Assembly: GCF_030505395.1 (NCBI RefSeq)
Contig: NZ_CP130044.1
Span: 226,001 to 290,000, forward strand
Length of the DNA: 64,000 bases
Reading direction: 5' to 3'
From: Asticcacaulis sp. ZE23SCel15
GTDB taxonomy: Bacteria > Pseudomonadota > Alphaproteobacteria > Caulobacterales > Caulobacteraceae
In this document: positions 53,297 to 61,681 of the stretch, one piece after another
How positions within the stretch are numbered: the stretch's first letter is position 1
How the letters are laid out: each line of letters begins with the position of its first letter
The notes under the pieces: model-generated
Seen by the model: the letters and a program-made list of their open reading frames with translations, nothing else
Database searches by the model: none
What the model was told of the DNA's origin: nothing
Translations under genes and position numbers: made by a program

Positions 53297-53982
53297 AAAA
53301 AACCCTGCCCGCAGAATGTGACGACTTGAAACCAATTAATCCGGGAACCAGTCGCAATTGACGATATAATTACAGCGCCTGATCTGAGGCGGTTCGGGTG
53401 CCGTTTGCAAGAGGGGATTGCATTTTTATTAGTCTCTCAACCATTCAGTTAGACGAGTCCGTATGGTGGATTAGAAAAGTTAGTCAGATATCTGAAAGGG
53501 GTTATTTACCAAGGCCCGGTCCGCGTCTGGAAAGGGCCCTCGGCCGAAATTGGCGACTGTCTCATTAGGGCCAATCGGAGAAAGAGTTTACGGGTAAGAT
53601 GGCGGTCAATTTGACCGCATTTTTGATAGGCTAGACTGCCTGCAATCACGGTAAAGGGCTTGGGAATTAAGGCAAGATAAAAGCAGTGCCTCCTTGATCG
53701 GCTAAGTCATTGTCTGCACATCGCTTTTTGTGGAGGCTCGAATTGGCGCCAAGAGGCAATACCTCTTAACCGATTGAAAGATTTAATATTTTTCAGCCTC
53801 CCAACCAAAATGGTCATTGTACGGTCTCTAAAGTAGGCTTGCTATGCCCGCCCGCCCGCCCTGGCCTTGTTGCGGGCCGGGCGGCCGCTCTAACTTCGGC
53901 CGAACGGCGGGTTCGGGGGATGTAAGGGCTATCTCGTATCTTCAGAGGTAACGGTATCTTGGCTCCTGACCAAGGAGCCGAC
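53297..53982. other. 686-base intergenic region between STAND and AlpA-like genes
   Basis: No convincing gene on either strand. The left part is AT-rich and must contain the STAND promoter (minus strand); I see no clear -35/-10. Around 53846-53890 there is a GC-rich tract with three CCCG units facing GGGCCGGGCGG, an imperfect hairpin without a T run. The right end holds the hairpin at 53961-53979. Confidence 0.45.
53961..53979 (+). promoter_or_regulatory. Hairpin covering the AlpA-like gene's ribosome binding site
   Basis: GGCTCCT (53961-53967) is perfectly complementary to AGGAGCC (53973-53979) with loop GACCA. The second arm contains the AAGGAG Shine-Dalgarno of the gene starting at 53983, so the folded leader would block translation. 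Confidence 0.6.
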
Positions 53983-54264
53983 ATGCCTTTCAACGCCACA
54001 GACAAACTCGCATATCGTATTGATGAAGCCGTGAAGGCATCGGGCCTTGGTCGCTCGTTCCTGTATGAAAAAATGGCAGAGGGTAAATTGCGGTCTGTAA
54101 AGGTTGGCGGCCGCCGCCTGATCATGCGCAGTGACCTGCTCGATTTCCTCAATCAAGGCGGCGAGCCAAAGCCGTCGCTTCAAGCCCCCTCGCCGTTCGT
54201 TCCAGAGGCTAAAGTCGGGTTGCCAGCTAATCAGCTAGAATTGCCGCTCAAGCCCCGTAGATAG
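53983..54264 (+). CDS. AlpA/excisionase-like helix-turn-helix protein
   Basis: 93 residues from the ATG at 53983, six bases after AAGGAG. The first 60 residues are a MerR-type excisionase DNA-binding domain: LAYRIDEAVKASGLGRSFLYEKMAEGKLRSVKVGGRRLIMRSDLLDFL (pattern: HTH, wing K-GgRrLi---dl--fl). The remaining 33 residues are Pro-rich and probably unfolded. In islands such proteins act as recombination directionality factors or regulators of the integrase. The Shine-Dalgarno lies in a hairpin, so expression may be controlled at translation. Confidence 0.82.
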   Translation: MPFNATDKLAYRIDEAVKASGLGRSFLYEKMAEGKLRSVKVGGRRLIMRSDLLDFLNQGGEPKPSLQAPSPFVPEAKVGLPANQLELPLKPRR

Positions 54265-54279
54265 GGCACCATGGCCTAA

Positions 54280-54546
54280 TTATTGATCCTGGCCAAACCA
54301 ACGCAACGGTACTATTTGAAAGCCGTAGCCGGGTTCACCTCGCCGTATCGGTGCGGCACCAGTGGCGCGGGCTTCGGAGCAGTTACGGTAATAGGAACTT
54401 CCGCCACTGCCTGACCGGCTCGTGCTCGTGGACAGTCGGCGCGATGGTGTGCGGCGACGTTTCTTGCGGCTTTTTGCATCAGCAAATATGGGGGCCAGCG
54501 ACAACAGGCTGACTAAGATGCCTAAGAAAACCCCACGACGTTCCAT
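54280..54546 (-). CDS. Small secreted protein with truncated Excalibur motif
   Basis: 88 residues from the ATG at 54546 (AAGGTGG upstream). MERRGVFLGILVSLLSLAPIFADA is a signal peptide. A basic Ser/Arg-rich linker (KSRKKRRRTPSRRLSTSTSRSGSGGSS) follows, then YYRNCSEARATGAAPIRRGEPGYG. That is the front half of an Excalibur calcium-binding domain (C-eAraaGaaPi--G-PGY). The expected acidic D-D-DG-ACE loop and second Cys are replaced by FQIVPLRWFGQDQ, so calcium binding is doubtful. Excalibur domains are found in secreted nucleases and cell-surface proteins. The altered end may reflect a 3' truncation when the island was assembled. Confidence 0.65.
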   Translation of the reverse strand: MERRGVFLGILVSLLSLAPIFADAKSRKKRRRTPSRRLSTSTSRSGSGGSSYYRNCSEARATGAAPIRRGEPGYGFQIVPLRWFGQDQ

Positions 54547-54782
54547 CGATCCACCTTCTGTAGTTTTAAGACAGGATAGATCGGCACGGTTAAAATTCTT
54601 ACCTGAGTTGCAATTCCCACAACCCAAAGTTTTGTTATTCGCCGCAGTTGCCAGTTTTGAGGCGGTGATGTACGGTAACAGGTGAAGCCGCCCCATGCGA
54701 CTTCCGGGCCGTAGTAAGCTCGAAGAGTTACTGGTTGATGCTGGCCATTTCCAGCACGCTATCCTTTTGACCTCTTTGTGGT
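54547..54782. other. Intergenic region upstream of structured leader
   Basis: 236 bases between divergent genes; it must hold promoters for both. No clear elements were picked out by eye. Confidence 0.4.
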
Positions 54783-54904
54783 CGGGGAGCCTATGGCGTA
54801 TGCAATAGGCCCCGGCTAAAGGCCATAGGGACCGAGTAACTCCGGTTTACTAACTCCCCGATCTCCAAAGGTTCTGAAGCTGACCAGGCGGCTCTGCCAC
54901 CTGG
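54783..54904 (+). ncRNA. Structured leader RNA with predicted three-way junction
   Basis: Four helices can be written by eye. P1: CGGGGAG (54783-54789) with CTCCCCG (54854-54860). P2 directly inside it: CCTATGGC (54790-54797) with GCCATAGG (54822-54829). P3: AGTAA/TTACT around loop CTCCGGT, in 54834-54853. P4: CCAGGCGGC (54884-54892) with GCCACCTGG (54896-54904), one mismatch. P1-P2-P3 form a three-way junction. The element ends 27 bases before the ATG of the XRE gene, with AAGGAAGG between. It could be a regulatory leader or a small RNA; it matches no class I can name. Confidence 0.5.
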
Positions 54905-54931
54905 CCTTCACACAAAGGAAGGGGTTAGATT

Positions 54932-55231
54932 ATGCGTAAGATGGTAAACCAGACCACCCGCACTCCTGTAACTCACCCGCGCAACCCTGCCGATGTCCTT
55001 CTTGGCCAGTTAATGCAGGAAAGGCGCAAGTTCGTCGGCTTCTCACGCAAGGGTCTGGCCGCTCAACTCGGCCTGACCAAACAAGATATCAAGGCCTATG
55101 AGCACGGCGAACGCCACTTCGGGGCGGACACCATCGCACTCTTGCGGATCGTCCTGAAGGTCAAGATCGGCTTCTTCATTGACCCGCTCACCCCCATCGT
55201 TCGCAAGCAGGGAGTGGCGCGTCATGGATAA
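54932..55231 (+). CDS. XRE-family (Cro/CI-type) transcriptional regulator
   Basis: 99 residues. The helix-turn-helix lies at about residues 26-80: LGQLMQERRKFVGFSRKGLAAQLGLTKQDIKAYEHGERHFGADTIALLRIVLKVKIGFFI, the standard five-helix XRE fold. Unstructured N-terminal 20 residues. A purine-rich ribosome binding site (AAAGGAAGGGG) precedes the ATG, and a strongly structured leader lies further upstream. It overlaps the next gene by eight bases, so the two are coupled. XRE regulators paired with one partner gene often control defence or toxin genes; here the partner is a repeat protein of unknown function. Confidence 0.85.
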   Translation: MRKMVNQTTRTPVTHPRNPADVLLGQLMQERRKFVGFSRKGLAAQLGLTKQDIKAYEHGERHFGADTIALLRIVLKVKIGFFIDPLTPIVRKQGVARHG

Positions 55232-56213
55232 GCAATTAAGCGACACATTGGTGGAACACGATCTGCCGGTTGGTTATCGGATTGGCGATTTTGAGAATGT
55301 CCAATCTGCCCTTAGCACCGATCTGCCTGATGACCGCATTCTGGATGTTTTGCTATATGCGGGTGAGCAATCTTGCGGAGCAGATCGGACGCCCTTGCCG
55401 CATCATGACTGGCAAGGCCTGCGCGATCAGGCCGGACGTTTGCTTATAGCCCGAATGACCGCCACCAAAAGCCCCCCAATAGATGCAAACTGGTACGATC
55501 TCGGTGCTGACTGGAATGATCGAAAGCTACGCCATGCTCGAAAGGTCTTCTCGGATTTAAGTCACGGCGATTTATTGACGTTGTTTCTCCAGACCGCTGA
55601 AAACGCCTATTATCACGAAGGCACTCCCAAGCAGGCCCGCTGGGAAGCCTTCTCGGCACGGTGTCGAGAAGAAATAATCAGGCGGACAAAATCGACCGTT
55701 ACCGGACGCGGGGAAACGGACGTGGCCCCTGACGATGACAGGCGCGAATTCTTATCCGTGCGGGACGCTTTGCGCGTTGCCGAAGAGGCGTTTCATCCGC
55801 ATATGCCGGATGAGAAATTGCTCGACCTGTACATGCTTGTCCGCGAATGTGGCGCGCCCGATTACGAGGAGGTCTTTGACGAAATAAAGGAGGACATAAG
55901 CCGAATGGTTCTGGAACGCATGGGAGAAGATGTTCAACCCGCGCCGGACGCACGAACCAGCTTCGATTGTCCCGAACATGGTAAAGAGGCCCTGGCCGCC
56001 ACAGTTGCCGGGGGCCTACCTCATGAAAAATTGTTGATGCTCTATCGACTGGGATGGGGCGTGAGCGCTGAATACCCCGAATGGCAAGCTGTTGCTGATA
56101 TTTGTCGCGCGCAGATTCTCAGGCGTATGAACACGCCACCGCAATGGGATGGTGGCGACTGGACCGAATGGGAACGAGGCGAACTGACGCGACGTTTGCA
56201 GGCATACCCGTAA
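55224..56213 (+). CDS. Four-repeat helical protein of unknown function
   Basis: 329 residues from the ATG at 55224, which lies inside the end of the XRE gene (AGGGAG upstream). I do not recognise the family. The sequence is a fourfold repeat of about 75 residues: about 23-78, 101-155, 181-233 and 253-302. Each unit shows an Ala-rich helix, a short turn, DKLLDLY-like (ILDVLLY, LLTLFLQ, LLDLYML, LLMLYRL), a variable loop with Pro/Tyr and often Trp (HHDWQGL, QARWEAF, APDYEEV, YPEWQAV) and a final helix ending ILRRM-like (LLIARM, EEIIRRT, MVLERM, QILRRM). It is acidic, soluble, with no signal peptide. The repeats look like a protein-binding solenoid. Coupling to XRE suggests a shared regulatory or toxin-antitoxin-like role; this is inference. 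Confidence 0.6.
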   Translation: MDKQLSDTLVEHDLPVGYRIGDFENVQSALSTDLPDDRILDVLLYAGEQSCGADRTPLPHHDWQGLRDQAGRLLIARMTATKSPPIDANWYDLGADWNDRKLRHARKVFSDLSHGDLLTLFLQTAENAYYHEGTPKQARWEAFSARCREEIIRRTKSTVTGRGETDVAPDDDRREFLSVRDALRVAEEAFHPHMPDEKLLDLYMLVRECGAPDYEEVFDEIKEDISRMVLERMGEDVQPAPDARTSFDCPEHGKEALAATVAGGLPHEKLLMLYRLGWGVSAEYPEWQAVADICRAQILRRMNTPPQWDGGDWTEWERGELTRRLQAYP

Positions 56214-56432
56214 ATTGGCGGCATTTGGGGCAAGCTTATTCCCATCTGCGCCCAAACCGGATATTGAGGTAAACCACTGCAGGCGCCCGAAAGCGGACCT
56301 AAAATGCCGTCTCGATCTCTAGTTCAACATTCTCCGAATATCGTCAGCGATCCAATCGAGAAATGCGTTGACCTGATCGCTTCTAGGATAAGCGTCCGGA
56401 TAACCGACCCTGTCACCGTTGGCACTATGCGC
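56214..56432. other. Convergent intergenic region
   Basis: 219 bases between the repeat protein and the EAL gene, both ending here; no clear terminator hairpin with a T run was seen. Confidence 0.4.
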
Positions 56433-58088
56433 TTACCGCCAGGATTCGACCTTGCCCAGGCGCTGCTCACCTTTAAGCCTTGATGGCAATTGCGCGGCAG
56501 GGCGACCGTAAAGATACCCTTGCCCGTATTCGATGCCCAGATCGATGGCAAACTGCTCATCGGCGCCCGTCTCAATCATCTCACCGATCATGGACGTCCC
56601 AAGATCACGGCAGAGGACGACAATCGACTGAACAATCGCGCGCTGACGCCGGTCTTTGGCGGCGCGCTTCAAAAAGGGACCGTCCACTTTGACAAAATCG
56701 ACATCAAAATTGCAGAGATAGTTGTACGCTGTGGCCCCCGACCCAAAGTCATCAAGACATACGCGAATACCTTTATCCCGAAGTTTTTGTATGAACTTGG
56801 CTACCGGTTCGAAGTCCTCAACCATGGCGGATTCAGTTAGTTCAATCATGAGCAGCTTGGTATATGCCCTTTCGGTCTTAATCACCTCAAGCAAGCGATT
56901 ACGGAACGCCTCGTTCTCAAGAGAGCGCCCTGACAAGTTCACAGCGACGGTCTCAGCCGGATGCTCCCGCAGTTCACCGAGCACGCGCGAAGCGATTGCC
57001 ATGTCTAGATCTTGTATCAAGCCGACCTGCTCGGAAAACGCGATGGTTCCAAACGGATCAGACCCATCCTGCAACCTCACCAAAGCCTCGTGATGATGTA
57101 TGGATCGGGAACGAATATCGACAATGGGCTGGTAATTAAGCGAAAACTGATTGAGCGCTATGGCAAGTTTAATTTTTGAAAATTGGGATACGGTTCGTTC
57201 AACAACCAAATCCAGACACGCAGAGAGTGACGTTAGTTCGCAACGCTCACCCTTTCCAAAAATACTGATGGCGTAGGCTAGCGCTTTGGCAGCCTCTGCC
57301 GAATTAATATTCGTCAAATCCAATCTGATCGAATCTGATGTCGCATTAATCTTTGGATTGGCGATGCCGGCCGCTCGCAACAGATCACCGACATGAGAGC
57401 CCACTGAGGAAAGCTCCGGGGCTGCGCTCAAAGCCGACGCTATGATACCAAACTTATCGTCATCCAGTTGAGTGGCAATTCCGCCCTCATCGGACTGAGC
57501 ACGCATATAAGCGCCAATTTCAGCCATAACGAGTTTAGACTTGGCACTGGGTAGACGCTCCAGATTTGAGGGCAGTCCCTCAAGTCTTATCATTCTGAGT
57601 TCACTCAGCATTTGCGACCCGGAGCCCGCGTCAAAAGGGCTCGCCATGCCGGCGGCAATTTGCTGAAACGCCCCCCGGTCCAGCAGACCGGTGGCTGGGT
57701 CTCTCTTTGGGATATCTTTGACAATATGAGGGGGAAGGACGGTAAAGGTCATATGGATATCGTCGGTCGACGGCAACGACATCATACCCAAATTGACAAA
57801 TACGGCTTCACCGTTGCGAGGTGTTAAGCTCACAATACATGGATCAATACGCCCTGCGGCCCTGGCGTTCTTGATCAAATGGCCGATGTAAATAGCTTCT
57901 GCACCTTCGAAAAGGCTAAGAACGTCGCAACCCGTTAAATTGCCAGCGCAACCACCCAGTAATGCATTGGTCGCACCGACGACCTGCGTAATTTTATTCT
58001 GGGCATCACTGGAAATAAGTACATCCGCCGCAGCCAAGGCAAACGCAAGATAGCTGTCGCGCTGTTGTTTTAGATCTTGACCGCGCAT
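56433..58088 (-). CDS. PAS-GGDEF(degenerate)-EAL cyclic-di-GMP phosphodiesterase
   Basis: 551 residues, soluble. N-terminal PAS-like domain (about 10-120; ADVLISSDAQNKITQVVGATNALLG). A degenerate GGDEF domain follows (about 128-280; RDPATGLLDRGAFQQ keeps the family's opening, but the signature GGDEF has become LDDDKFG), so no cyclase activity is expected. The EAL domain (about 300-540) has the catalytic set: HHEALVRL with Glu334, VAVNLSGRS, MIELTES, LDDFGSGATAYNYL, VDFVKVDGPF, MIGEMIET and GQGYLYGRP. It should hydrolyse c-di-GMP and so favour motility. A GGGAGTG site precedes the ATG. It stands next to a chemoreceptor gene in the island. Confidence 0.9.
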   Translation of the reverse strand: MRGQDLKQQRDSYLAFALAAADVLISSDAQNKITQVVGATNALLGGCAGNLTGCDVLSLFEGAEAIYIGHLIKNARAAGRIDPCIVSLTPRNGEAVFVNLGMMSLPSTDDIHMTFTVLPPHIVKDIPKRDPATGLLDRGAFQQIAAGMASPFDAGSGSQMLSELRMIRLEGLPSNLERLPSAKSKLVMAEIGAYMRAQSDEGGIATQLDDDKFGIIASALSAAPELSSVGSHVGDLLRAAGIANPKINATSDSIRLDLTNINSAEAAKALAYAISIFGKGERCELTSLSACLDLVVERTVSQFSKIKLAIALNQFSLNYQPIVDIRSRSIHHHEALVRLQDGSDPFGTIAFSEQVGLIQDLDMAIASRVLGELREHPAETVAVNLSGRSLENEAFRNRLLEVIKTERAYTKLLMIELTESAMVEDFEPVAKFIQKLRDKGIRVCLDDFGSGATAYNYLCNFDVDFVKVDGPFLKRAAKDRRQRAIVQSIVVLCRDLGTSMIGEMIETGADEQFAIDLGIEYGQGYLYGRPAAQLPSRLKGEQRLGKVESWR

Positions 58089-58390
58089 GTTTCACTCCCG
58101 AAATCTGATGGCCATATTTGGGGGCAATTCGTTAAAATATAGTCGTGTAATGGCCAAAAGACACTCATTGCGACCGCAAAACCGACAGGTCTTTAGCCGT
58201 ATAGCTCCGGGCATGGCAGCACTTTGAATAGTGGTCAGTATTGATAATACGTCGCTGACATTCCAGAAAGCACACAACATTTATCTTCGTCTTTCAGATT
58301 TGGCTCAATCACTCTCCAAACCACCAATTGTAAAGACTGGATACTTCTTCCCCGAAAATTGGATATGATTGAACGCTCATTACGTCTACA
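58089..58390. other. Intergenic region between chemoreceptor and EAL genes
   Basis: 302 bases. A 62-codon frame on the minus strand (58280-58092, with CRFCGRNEC) ends four bases before the EAL start but has no recognised family or good ribosome binding site. Otherwise no element seen; it should hold the EAL promoter. Confidence 0.4.
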
Positions 58391-59875
58391 TTACGCGACC
58401 AAGGCTTCGACATTGCTCTTTACGCGATCTGACGCCTGGCTAACCTCACCGAACGTCGCCGTCAGGTGGCTAAGTTTTTCGTCAATTTCCTGAACGGCGA
58501 TTACTGCCGCCTGCATGTTTCCCGAAATCTCTGTGCTGACCGCATTTTGCTGTTCGATAGCACTGGCAATGCTGGACACATTTTCAAGAACCGAGGTCAT
58601 GTTAGACGAAATCGACCCGAGGGCTTCAACCACTTCGGTTGTCATGGTCTGCATATTGGTGATTTCTTTTGAGATGGTTTCGGTTGATCGGGCAGCCTGG
58701 TTAGCCAGCGACTTGACTTCAGAAGCCACAACCGCAAATCCTCTGCCGGCCTCGCCCGCACGCGCCAACTCAATGGTTGCGTTTAGGGCTAGCAGGTTGA
58801 TCTGACTTGCGATCCCTTAAATCATTTCTACGACGCTGGTCATCGACGACGCAGAGTCATTCAACGCCCTGGCGGAACTCCCTGCGCCCTCGGCGTGCTT
58901 AAAAATACCTTCCACGCTAGTTCTTGCATGCCCCATGCTGCTCGCGATTTCCCGGACGCTCGCGCTCAGTTCCTCTGAGGCCGCCGCAACGGCGTGAACG
59001 ACCGAGCCGGTTTCGGTTGAGGCCGTGGACGCCGTGGACGCCATCTCCGTCGCGGACACCATTTGCGTTGTGACATCTTGCAGTTGTTGATTTATATGCC
59101 GGCCAAGTTCGTCATTGCGAAGGCGCCGCATCACCGTCTCAGTTATATCCGTAGCGAATTTAACGACCTTTATCACTGCGCCCGTATCGTCAAAAACTGG
59201 ATTATAAGACGCCTGAATATAGACTTCGCGGCCACCTTTTCCGATGCGCTTGTACTCGGCGGCCTGGAATTCGCCGTTTCGCAAAGCATCCCAAAATTCG
59301 CTGTATTCTTTGGATTGGCTATACTGAGGTTCACAGAAAATACGATGAGGCTGCCCTTTGACCTCATTGAGGCTATAACCCATTGCTTTTAGGAAGTTAT
59401 CATTGGCGGTAAGTATTTCACCTCCGGGTGTAAATTCAATAACCGCCTGGGCGCGTTCAATGGCGCTGACTTTGCTAGCGTGGTCCAGGCTTTTGGCTTT
59501 AGCTTCAGTGATATCCGATGCCAGCTTTACGATTCTCACAACCTTGCCCGAGCGGTCACGGACGGGGTTGTAACTGGCCTGGAGCCATACGATTTCGCCC
59601 CCGGCTCCCACACGCTTGAACTCACCAGCCGTAAACTGACCTGAAGCCAGGCCGCGCCACAGTTGGGTATAATTTTCGGACTGAACATACTCTGGAAGGC
59701 AAAACAGACGGTGGTGTTGGCCTATGACATCCTTTTCAACATAACCTACTGCATTTAGGAAATTTGCATTCACCTTCAGAACCTTGCCGTCAGGGGTGAA
59801 TTCAATAATGGCTTGGGAGACGTTTAGTGCCTCAAGTAAAAACCTATCCGCACCTGACAATGTATCGAAAAACAT
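58391..59875 (-). pseudogene. Soluble PAS-PAS methyl-accepting chemotaxis protein gene with in-frame TAA
   Basis: From the ATG at 59875 (GGGAGGG upstream) the frame reads two tandem PAS domains (about residues 10-130 and 132-250; FLNAVGYVEKDVIGQHHRLFC and FLKAMGYSLNEVKGQPHRIFC, each ending DITE), then the start of an MCP signalling domain up to SMTSVVEMI. A TAA follows at 58819-58817 (codon 353), and the same frame continues [38 protein letters not shown], the invariant hairpin tip, to 58391. One base change from CAA/CAG explains it. The truncated product lacks the CheA/CheW contact tip. There are no membrane segments, so it was a cytoplasmic receptor of the type that often senses oxygen or redox state. 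The codon after TIE is also L instead of the usual A. Confidence 0.85.
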
Positions 59876-60103
59876 CAAAAGCCCTCCCATGAGCCGGGCT
59901 TTCACCCGACCAGACCCAAAAATTGTATATTCTCATCAGGAGTTCTTGATGCCCCTCTAAAAACTTTGTTCTCCGAGATTAGGGCCGTTAAGTTAACAAG
60001 ATTTGAATAAAAATCACGCCTTGGGGCTTTTCGTCCATAAAACGCACGCGTGCGACATCATGCCGCATGACGCGACCGTGAGGCGTGAAACTTAAGGGGA
60101 TTG
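59876..60103. other. Intergenic region upstream of chemoreceptor gene
   Basis: 228 bases; AT-rich, likely holds the chemoreceptor promoter. Nothing specific recognised. Confidence 0.4.
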
Positions 60104-60904
60104 TTATTTTATCAGGGTTCGCCGGAAGGCCTCGGACAGGGCGTGCGCCCTTCCTCTGGCGCTAAGCTTTTTTGAGGTCGTTTTGACGTAAGAGTAAATG
60201 GTTTCGACTGAGTATGATGTGGCCTGTTGTATGCCCGCTATCTCATGCCCGTCAGCGAGTAGCTGCAAGCATCTGACCTCCCCCGCCGATAATCCCAAAT
60301 GCTGGTTCATCGATGACAATAATTCCTGGGAGAGCTCTGAGTGAACGACACGAGTGGCCATCTCAAGGATAAACTTCTCTTCTTTGGAAAATGGTGTAGA
60401 GCGGCAGAAGATAGCTCCGCCAAACCTGTTTTCTCCATCAAAAAAGCCCACGACCGACCGCGTCGAAATCCCAAACTCACTTTCGAGCTCGCGAATTCGG
60501 TCAATATATGGCCCGCTCAGCACGTCTGCCGGCAGATCATGCCAACTGCCCCAGTGATTTTCGGCGGATACCAGAAACGAAAGGGGGTCGTGAGGATACA
60601 GGCCTTCGGCGACAAATTTCCGCAAGAAGCCTTCGGGCATATCCGAAGCCAGCATTACACCATTGCCAACGCCCAAACCAAAGAAGGCGATTCCTGAGAT
60701 GGCGAAGTGGTCAAATACAACCAACTTTCGTAATTGTGCTATTGTCGGGTGCGCCGCATGGGCTCTGCCGAACCCTCTGGCGATGACTTCCATCTCAGCT
60801 TGCAGCTTGGGATTCGCTGTGCGCTTAGAACGGTAACTTGGCAATTCGACAACTCTCCATCTATGGCAGGTGTCCGCGCAAGTTGGCGCGATTTTACCGG
60901 CCAT
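60104..60904 (-). CDS. LuxR-family regulator with autoinducer-binding-like domain
   Basis: 266 residues. The N-terminal domain (about 40-185) has the outline of the LuxR autoinducer-binding fold: GLYPHDPLSFLVSAENHWGSWHDLP keeps the Asp-Pro and Trp residues of the ligand pocket, while the first Trp/Tyr pair of TraR-type pockets is not evident. The C-terminal GerE helix-turn-helix is LSAGEVRCLQLLADGHEIAGIQQATSYSVETIYSYVKTTSKKLSARGRAHALSEAFRR. No luxI-like synthase is in the window, so it is a LuxR solo or responds to another ligand. First gene at the tRNA-proximal end of the island. It may regulate the chemoreceptor and EAL genes that follow on the same strand; that is inferred from position only. 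Confidence 0.85.
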   Translation of the reverse strand: MAGKIAPTCADTCHRWRVVELPSYRSKRTANPKLQAEMEVIARGFGRAHAAHPTIAQLRKLVVFDHFAISGIAFFGLGVGNGVMLASDMPEGFLRKFVAEGLYPHDPLSFLVSAENHWGSWHDLPADVLSGPYIDRIRELESEFGISTRSVVGFFDGENRFGGAIFCRSTPFSKEEKFILEMATRVVHSELSQELLSSMNQHLGLSAGEVRCLQLLADGHEIAGIQQATSYSVETIYSYVKTTSKKLSARGRAHALSEAFRRTLIK

Positions 60905-61421
60905 TCAACCCCGCCAATGTAAATATAGCCGATTAATCAATAACTATATACCGCAATAAGGGTAGCTTCAGCCCGAGCACATCGCTGACAACGCAGGCTT
61001 AATTGATCTGTTGCCTGAAGCCCAAATCTGGCTAAACGGGGATGTGTGCCGGTTCACCGATGTTAAATGCATTGATTTTGGGGCGTATCGCAGGAATTGT
61101 TTGAACAATTTTGGGATGTTATCGCGACCTAGTCGTAATGTCATCTGGCTTGGCCTTTTGCGAACCAGGCCCGAGACAGGTCTTGGCCATTCGGCTTCAA
61201 TGCCTTTTACAATTGAAAGGCTAATGGTGTAGCCTTTTTAGCCTCCGTCGTGTTTGGCGTGGGCAGGGTCGTGGAGCTACTGGTTGGATTGCCGAATGTC
61301 CGCTTTGCGGTGGCATTTTCTTGTTACAGCACACCAGTTCTATTTCCGCTAAGGGCCAACTGCGGCCGATTAGGTGTCCATTGGAGTCCACACGTTTCCG
61401 TGAGCGTGTTTTTAGTTCAGG

Positions 61422-61440
61422 TGGTAGCTATGTGGTAGCT
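61422..61440 (+). repeat. Paired tggtagct repeats at right island end
   Basis: TGGTAGCT at 61422-61429 and 61433-61440, the same 11-base period and orientation as the pair at 48335-48356. It lies 71 bases inside the right att repeat. Likely integrase arm sites. Confidence 0.6.
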
Positions 61441-61464
61441 GGCGGGGTTGAGCACAAACAAAGA

Positions 61465-61484
61465 AGCCGCCCGTGAGGGCGGCT
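61465..61484 (-). terminator. Terminator downstream of tRNA-fMet
   Basis: A perfect 8-bp stem (AGCCGCCC, 61465-61472; GGGCGGCT, 61477-61484) with a four-base loop. On the minus strand it is followed by TCTTTGTTTGT. It was brought by the island and replaces the ancestral terminator now at 48115. Confidence 0.7.
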
Positions 61485-61511
61485 ATCTTATTGAAGTATC
61501 TCACTTAATTT

Positions 61512-61588
<77 letters not shown>

Positions 61589-61601
61589 TCAGGGAGATAC
61601 A

Positions 61602-61640
61602 AAAAAGACCGGCAAGCTTTGTGTGCCGACCGGTCTTTTT
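61602..61640 (-). terminator. Terminator hairpin between 5S rRNA and tRNA-fMet
   Basis: AAAAAGACCGG (61602-61612) pairs with CCGGTCTTTTT (61630-61640), and both strands end in a T run. It should reduce rRNA transcription into tRNA-fMet. Confidence 0.65.
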
Positions 61641-61681
61641 GGGGTTGTAATGAAGGGTATGTGCCTAAAAAAGGCATCCAA

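Larger units (their letters stand above)
60905..61511. other. Right-end non-coding region of the island
   Basis: 607 bases between the LuxR gene and the tRNA. Short open frames exist but none has a family match or good start. It contains the paired tggtagct repeats (61422-61440) and the terminator at 61465-61484. Confidence 0.5.

Noticed and set aside
53846..53890. GC-rich CCCG repeat as a terminator or CRISPR-like repeat
   Set aside because: Imperfect pairing, no T run, and only three 4-base units; no spacer structure. No CRISPR array is visible anywhere in the window.
58092..58280. 62-codon minus-strand frame with a CxxC-type motif just before the EAL gene
   Set aside because: No recognised family, weak start, and it occupies the probable promoter region of the EAL gene.
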